Of a stretch of DNA of 64,000 nucleotides, positions 59,620 to 64,000 are shown piece after piece; within the stretch, counting starts at the first letter, position 1, and each line of letters starts with the position of its first letter. Location of the stretch: positions 62,001-126,000 of the forward strand of contig JAFEBB010000008.1 of the NCBI GenBank assembly GCA_018266075.1. Direction: 5' to 3'. A program made the translations under genes and the position numbers. The DNA comes from Deltaproteobacteria bacterium. Lineage in GTDB: Bacteria; Myxococcota; Myxococcia; Myxococcales; SZAS-1. The notes below the pieces were generated by a model. That model did no database searches. It was given only the letters and a program-made list of their open reading frames with translations, and was not told the DNA's origin.

Positions 59620-59748
59620 GCCTCGCCCGGCGGGTGAACGCGCGCCGGTGGGTGAATTAGCACCCGGCTCGCCTCCGCCTCCCAGCCCTGCAACCGCGCG
59701 AGTTCTCGCGGAGTGGGCGTTGGCATCCCGAATGCTCTGAGGCCGGGC

Positions 59749-60744
59749 ATGGAACACTTCGAGCCCACGCCCTCCGACGACACGGTCGTCCTCGCCGCGC
59801 GCAGGTCGAGCCCCAGCGTGCCCCGGCCGCGAACGCGCGCGTCGGGCTCGTGGCGGGGGATCCAGTTCGCCCGGGTCACGCTGCCCGACGCCACCATGCA
59901 GGACGTGCAGATCGAGCGCCGTGGCCAGGGGCCGCTGATGGCCACGCTCATCGACGCCGAGTGCCGCATCAAGCCGCTCGTGCAGCTCGACTTCAGCGAG
60001 GGCGCCACGCCCCGCGTGACCTGGGCGCCCGACCGGGAGGTGTCCCTGGCCGACTCGCTGGAGATCGTGGCCAAGGTCTGCGCCGCGCTGGCGCAGGCCG
60101 CGGCCGGCGTCGCCGTCCAGGAGTCTGCCGCGTCGTCGAACCCGCTGGCTCCGCCCCCGACCGACGACGCACTCGAGGAGGAGCTCGCGCGCGCGCTGCC
60201 CTCGCGGAGGTTCGGGCTGGCGCTGCTGGGCATCGTCGTGGGGTCGGCCGGTCTCCTGGCCGCCTTCGCCGGTTGCCTCGGCCGCCACGAGGCGCACGGC
60301 GCTTTCGAAGGAGGAGCGCCCAATGCCGTGGCCACGCCGGTCGCCGCCACGGTCGTCGAGCCGCGAGTCGCCGCGGCGGCAGCGGCAGTTCCGGCGAGCG
60401 AGCTGGAGCGGGTCGCGCCCGTGCCCGCGGCGAGCAGCAGCCCCGCGGTCGCCGGCCGCGATTCGGTCAAGCCCGCGCACCGGGGCCACCACCTCATCGC
60501 GCGCTCGGAACGGCGCCACGTGAAGGGGCTCGCCCCGAACACCGGGCTGGTCGCGTTGCGCACCAAGGCGGGCCTCGAGGTCTCGCTGGACGGGCTCTGG
60601 GTGGGCATGACGCCCGTGCGCGCCATTCCCCTCGCCGAGGGGGGCCACGTGCTGGAGCTGCGCCAGAGCCCCAAGGTCACCCAGGTCCTCGACCTGGAGG
60701 TCACCGCTGGTGATGAGGTCACCCTCTTCCTCGAGCTCGAGTAG
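59749..60744 (+). CDS. Membrane protein with C-terminal PEGA-like domain
   Basis: 331 residues from ATG 59749, with GAGG about 6 nt upstream (ATG 59713 lacks one). Residues 1-140 are a cytoplasmic domain with beta strands (GIQFARVTLPDATMQDVQIERRGQ). The TM lies at about 157-178 (GLALLGIVVGSAGLLAAFAGC). A Val/Ala/Pro linker leads to a PEGA-like domain (ALRTKAGLEVSLDGLWVGMTPVRAIPL). It is followed 3 nt later by the OmpA-type gene, suggesting a complex across the envelope. Confidence 0.75.
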   Translation: MEHFEPTPSDDTVVLAARRSSPSVPRPRTRASGSWRGIQFARVTLPDATMQDVQIERRGQGPLMATLIDAECRIKPLVQLDFSEGATPRVTWAPDREVSLADSLEIVAKVCAALAQAAAGVAVQESAASSNPLAPPPTDDALEEELARALPSRRFGLALLGIVVGSAGLLAAFAGCLGRHEAHGAFEGGAPNAVATPVAATVVEPRVAAAAAAVPASELERVAPVPAASSSPAVAGRDSVKPAHRGHHLIARSERRHVKGLAPNTGLVALRTKAGLEVSLDGLWVGMTPVRAIPLAEGGHVLELRQSPKVTQVLDLEVTAGDEVTLFLELE

Positions 60745-60747
60745 CCC

Positions 60748-62916
60748 ATGCGAACCCTCGAACCCGATCCCTGCAACCCGAGCATCCTCCTCGTGGCCCT
60801 CATCTTCGCGGTCCTGACGACGTGCGGCTGTGGCGTCGCCGCCGATGAGCCGGTCGCAGGCGCTCCCAGCGAGCGCGCCCAGAGCGCGCTGGATGGCGAC
60901 GGCGGCGCCGATGGAGGCACGGAGCCGCAGGACGTTGCCCTCGCGCTGGATGGCGGCTGCACGGTGATCGTGGTGGCCGAGGACGGCGGGGCGACCCGCC
61001 CGATCGTCCCGGCGAGCGACGATCAGGAGCTCTCGGGCAGCGGCTGCAGCAGCGCCGGTGGACGGAGCTCAGTCCCCTTCGAGCTCCTGCTCCTGGCGGG
61101 CACCTGGACGCTGCTCCGTCGGCGCCGCGCAGCGTCGACGCTCGCGCTCGTGCTCGGCGTGCTGGCGCTGGGGGCGCGGGCAGAGGCGGCGAGCACGTCG
61201 ACCGCGGGCTTCGCCCTCGACCGCTTTGAGGCCGCGGAGCGCGGGAGCCACTGGTTCGCGGCCGATGATCTCGACCTCCAGGGCGAGCTGCGACCGACGC
61301 TCGGGTTCACGGCGGACTTCGCCGACGCGCCGCTCGTCATCCGCTCCCTGAAGACGGGCGCGACGGAGCCCCTCGTGGCGTCGCAGCTCACCACCCAGCT
61401 CGGGGCCAGCTTCGTCCTCGCCGATCGCGTGCGCTTCGGGTTGACCATGCCCGTGGTGCTCGACTCCCAGGTTGGCGCCGGGTCCCTGGGCGGCTACCCG
61501 TACGCGCCTGCGAGCGGCGTGGCCCCGGGCGACATGCGCGTGGCGGCCGACGTGCGCCTCCTCGGACGCGCCAACGGCCCGCTCGCGCTCGCCCTGGGTG
61601 CGCGGCTCTACGCTGCGACCGGCAGCACCGCCGCATTCGCGAGCGACGGCCGCTCCCGCGCGGGGCTGCGCGCTGCGGTGGCGGGGGCCCTGGGCCATTT
61701 CCACTACGCGCTCGCGCTGGAAGGCGTCGCCCGGCCCAGCGACCCCACCGCGACCGTGCCCCTGGGGAGCGGCGCGAACCTCGCTGCGGCGGTGGGCTGG
61801 CAGAGCGCGGGTGGTCGCGTGCGCATCGGGCCGGAGCTCATCGCTGCGCTCGACCGCTCCGCCAGCGCACTCGTGCCCAGCGCGCCGGGTGCGAGCGCGG
61901 AGGCGCTCCTCGGCGCGCATGTGCAGGTGGGCCCGGTGCTGCTCGGGCTCGGCGCAGGACCCGGTCTGTCCCAGGGCGTGGGCACGCCGCGCTGGCGCGG
62001 GCTGGTCTCCTTCGACTGGTCGCCGCCGCCCGAGCAGAAGCGGTCCATCGACACGGACGGCGACGGCATCGTCGACGCGCGCGACGCGTGCCCCGAGGTC
62101 GCGGGCGAGCCCGACCCCAACCCCGCGCGCAATGGCTGTCCGCACCCGCCGCCCGACCGCGATGGCGACGGCATCCCCGACGCCCAGGACGCCTGCCCCG
62201 ACCAGCCCGGCCCCGCCACCACCGACGCGGCGCGGAACGGCTGCCCCGTGCCCCCGGCGGATCGCGACCACGATGGCATTCCCGACGCCGAGGATGCGTG
62301 CCCCGACGTGTCCGGTCTGGTGAGCGGCGACCCGGCCCGCAACGGCTGTCCGCCGCCGGATCGCGACGGCGATGGCGTGCCCGATGCACAGGACGAATGC
62401 CCGGATACCCCCGGGAACCCGGAGCTCGGCGGCTGCCCCGGCTCCGATCGCGACGGCGACGGCGTCCCTGATCGCCTCGACAACTGCCCGGCGGAAGCGG
62501 GGCCGGCGTCGAACCAGGGCTGTCCCGAGAGCCAGCCGCAGATCGTGGCCATCACGCGCCAGAGACTGGTGATGCGCTCGTCCATCACCTTCGCCGGGAG
62601 CTCGGCGCGGCTGGAGTCGCAGAGCGAGGCCGTGCTCGACCAGGTGGCCCGGGTGCTCAAGAATCACCCCGAGATCGTGGCGGTGACGGTGGAGGGCCAC
62701 GCCGACGTGCATCCGCTCGCCGACGCGAACTTGAAGCTCTCGGTGGCTCGGGCCCAAGCGGTCATTCACTACCTGGCTGCGCACGGCGTGGCCCACGGCC
62801 GGCTCCAGGCGCGCGGCTACGGCTCCACCCAGCCGCTCGTCGACCGCGACGGCTCGGCGGAGGCCCAGGCGCAGAACAGCCGGATCGAGCTCCGCTTCTT
62901 TGCCGTGATGCGCTGA
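60748..62916 (+). CDS. OmpA-family TSP3-repeat outer-membrane protein with N-terminal MYXO-CTERM-like unit
   Basis: 722 residues. The first signal-like segment (SILLVALIFAVLTTCGC) is followed by an acidic domain. Then C100 with SSAGG, a hydrophobic run and LLRRRRA (about 124-127) read like a MYXO-CTERM tail. At once a second hydrophobic segment (STLALVLGVLALGARAEA) follows, which would be the signal of the main protein. Residues 150-430 form an outer-membrane barrel. Residues 432-588 hold several calcium-binding TSP3 repeats (DxDGDGIPDxxDACP). The C-terminal OmpA domain is at about 600-722, with EGHADVHP and SVARAQAVIHYL and the NSRIELRF end. The OmpA domain should bind peptidoglycan. Confidence 0.9.
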   Translation: MRTLEPDPCNPSILLVALIFAVLTTCGCGVAADEPVAGAPSERAQSALDGDGGADGGTEPQDVALALDGGCTVIVVAEDGGATRPIVPASDDQELSGSGCSSAGGRSSVPFELLLLAGTWTLLRRRRAASTLALVLGVLALGARAEAASTSTAGFALDRFEAAERGSHWFAADDLDLQGELRPTLGFTADFADAPLVIRSLKTGATEPLVASQLTTQLGASFVLADRVRFGLTMPVVLDSQVGAGSLGGYPYAPASGVAPGDMRVAADVRLLGRANGPLALALGARLYAATGSTAAFASDGRSRAGLRAAVAGALGHFHYALALEGVARPSDPTATVPLGSGANLAAAVGWQSAGGRVRIGPELIAALDRSASALVPSAPGASAEALLGAHVQVGPVLLGLGAGPGLSQGVGTPRWRGLVSFDWSPPPEQKRSIDTDGDGIVDARDACPEVAGEPDPNPARNGCPHPPPDRDGDGIPDAQDACPDQPGPATTDAARNGCPVPPADRDHDGIPDAEDACPDVSGLVSGDPARNGCPPPDRDGDGVPDAQDECPDTPGNPELGGCPGSDRDGDGVPDRLDNCPAEAGPASNQGCPESQPQIVAITRQRLVMRSSITFAGSSARLESQSEAVLDQVARVLKNHPEIVAVTVEGHADVHPLADANLKLSVARAQAVIHYLAAHGVAHGRLQARGYGSTQPLVDRDGSAEAQAQNSRIELRFFAVMR

Positions 62917-63095
62917 CTGGGTGTGGCGTGACCCAGGATCTGTATGGCGACCCAGGTGGTCCGGATCGAGGGCGGGAAGGGTGGATTTCAGATTCCGGAG
63001 TGTTTGGCACCGGTTGTCCAGCGGTGCGCGGCTCGCAAGCCAAATGAAGATTTCTGGCACGCGTTGAGCATTCGGAGGGCTGCGTGGAGGACGCA

Positions 63096-64000
63096 ATGAT
63101 CGAACTGGCACGCAGCTGGACCGACGAGCTCGTCGACGCCGAGGAGGCGCTGGTTCGGCATGAGGGCTCTGCCGAAGAGGCCATGGCTCTGGCTGCGCAA
63201 GCCGCCCGCCTCGCGGTCGACGCGGACGATGCGCTGGTCGCCGTTCCGCAGGGCGACCACTTCGTGTGTCACGGGTCGCTGGGTCCTGCGATTCCGGCGG
63301 CTGGAGCGCGGGTTCCGCTCGCGGGGGGCCTGGTGGAGCGATGCCTCTCGGAGCAGAGGATCCTCTTCGTCGACGACCTCGCGCAGGAGCAGCGGGCTCG
63401 CCCCGCCAGCGCTCTTCGACCGGTGCAGGGCGCCCTGCTGCTGGTCCCGGTGATGAGCCACCAGAACGCCCTGGGCGTGCTGGTGGTGTACCGGAGCTCG
63501 ACGCGCGCCTTCGGGCCAGAGGAAGGCAACCGCCTGCGCGTGCTGGCGTCCATCGCAGGCCTGGCGATCTCTCGAAGCCATGAGCGCCGCCAGCAGCATC
63601 GCCTCGAGGGACACATCCTGCGCTCCCCACTGGGGCTCATCGTCTTCGACGGCAGGGGTAACCTGCTCCGTGCCAACCGGAAGGCCTGTGAGATTCTCGG
63701 CCGCCCGGAGCGCGAGCTCCTCGAGCTGGGCTGGGAGGCGCTCACCGCGCGCGACGGGACGTCGTTCGGTGGCCTGGTGGCGGAGGTCGTATCCGGCCAC
63801 CGCGACGCGGCCGAGTGCGAGCTCCGGCTGGAGCTCCCGGACGGCTCGGTGAATTGGGCGAGCGCGGTGACCACGGTGGTGATGGGCGAGGGGGGCGGTG
63901 TCTCGTACGGGGTGGTCCAGCTCAAGGATCTCACCGCCGGCGTGATCGCCGAGGAGCGCGCGCGCCGCTCGGCGGCGCTGCTCGAGGCCTTCAGCGAGAC
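63096..64000 (+). CDS. GAF/PAS sensor protein, probable histidine kinase (C-terminus outside window)
   Basis: 301 codons from ATG 63096, preceded by GGAGG with 6-nt spacing, open to the window end. Residues 1-170 form a GAF domain (VVYRSSTRAFGPEEGNRLRVLASIAGLAISRS at its end). Residues 180-290 form a PAS domain (GLIVFDGRGNLLRANRKACEILG, SVNWASAVTTVV). The helical lead AEERARRSAALLEAFSE at the edge would feed a HisKA domain, not seen here. Confidence 0.85.
   Translation, partial: MIELARSWTDELVDAEEALVRHEGSAEEAMALAAQAARLAVDADDALVAVPQGDHFVCHGSLGPAIPAAGARVPLAGGLVERCLSEQRILFVDDLAQEQRARPASALRPVQGALLLVPVMSHQNALGVLVVYRSSTRAFGPEEGNRLRVLASIAGLAISRSHERRQQHRLEGHILRSPLGLIVFDGRGNLLRANRKACEILGRPERELLELGWEALTARDGTSFGGLVAEVVSGHRDAAECELRLELPDGSVNWASAVTTVVMGEGGGVSYGVVQLKDLTAGVIAEERARRSAALLEAFSE

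Noticed and set aside
57334-60648. Minus-strand frame of over 1100 codons
   Set aside because: It is the complement of the receiver, GAF/PAS kinase and PEGA genes, which have complete catalytic motifs and good ribosome sites.
62041-62510. Tandem DNA repeat
   Set aside because: Explained by the TSP3 calcium-binding repeats of the OmpA-type protein.

Overview
The window is very GC-rich, with strong G/C preference at third codon positions, GTG/TTG starts and frequent 4-nt gene overlaps. It encodes three Ser/Thr protein kinases, many PAS/GAF histidine kinases, MYXO-CTERM-like C-terminal signals, cysteine-rich lipoproteins, matrixin-type protease and OmpA/TSP3 proteins. This points to a myxobacterium or close relative (Myxococcota). 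It looks chromosomal. No rRNA, tRNA, CRISPR array or intact transposase was seen.

Layout. 0-7 kb: a DUF1501/DUF1800 pair, a zinc-finger/TPR Ser/Thr kinase, and a secreted GH25 lysozyme with two bulb-lectin domains. 7-15.5 kb: two P-type cation ATPases flanking a PGPGW membrane protein, then exported small proteins (eight-cysteine protein, haem-binding protein, ferritin-like protein) and an outer-membrane barrel. 15.5-21.6 kb: an orphan histidine kinase divergent from an ABC ATPase/permease/adaptor efflux operon. 22-26 kb: a kinase with a PEGA tail, a TPR/PEGA-like exported protein and a DNRLRE lipoprotein. 26-33 kb: c-type cytochrome lipoprotein, barrel protein, a 1029-residue Ig-like/beta-propeller lipoprotein, a DUF4388 protein and small exported proteins. 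33-38.8 kb: a third kinase, small zinc-binding and hypothetical genes, a GFA enzyme and a candidate small RNA.

38.8-47.8 kb is a mosaic accessory region. It holds a two-component pair, an IS21 IstB remnant, paired CBS-domain proteins beside three identical-core hairpins, an HNH endonuclease gene whose 3' end is duplicated 5 kb away, and a frameshifted histidine-kinase pseudogene. It also holds a lower-GC, translationally coupled cassette (45337-47666) whose main product joins a LamG-like lectin domain, a second beta-sandwich, a glycine-rich membrane hairpin and a caspase-like peptidase domain. I did not recognise this architecture, and it is the best candidate for an undescribed system in the window.

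48-64 kb is a signalling and envelope block: a PAS/HK/receiver hybrid, a PilZ protein, a TM/TPR-like protein, an HK plus NtrC-type regulator operon, a matrixin metalloprotease, a receiver plus GAF/PAS kinase pair, a PEGA protein coupled to an OmpA/TSP3 outer-membrane protein, and a GAF/PAS sensor cut by the window end. Two genes here (55618 and 60748) share an odd plan: a MYXO-CTERM-like Cys-hydrophobic-Arg segment in mid-protein, followed at once by a second signal-peptide-like segment and a second exported domain.
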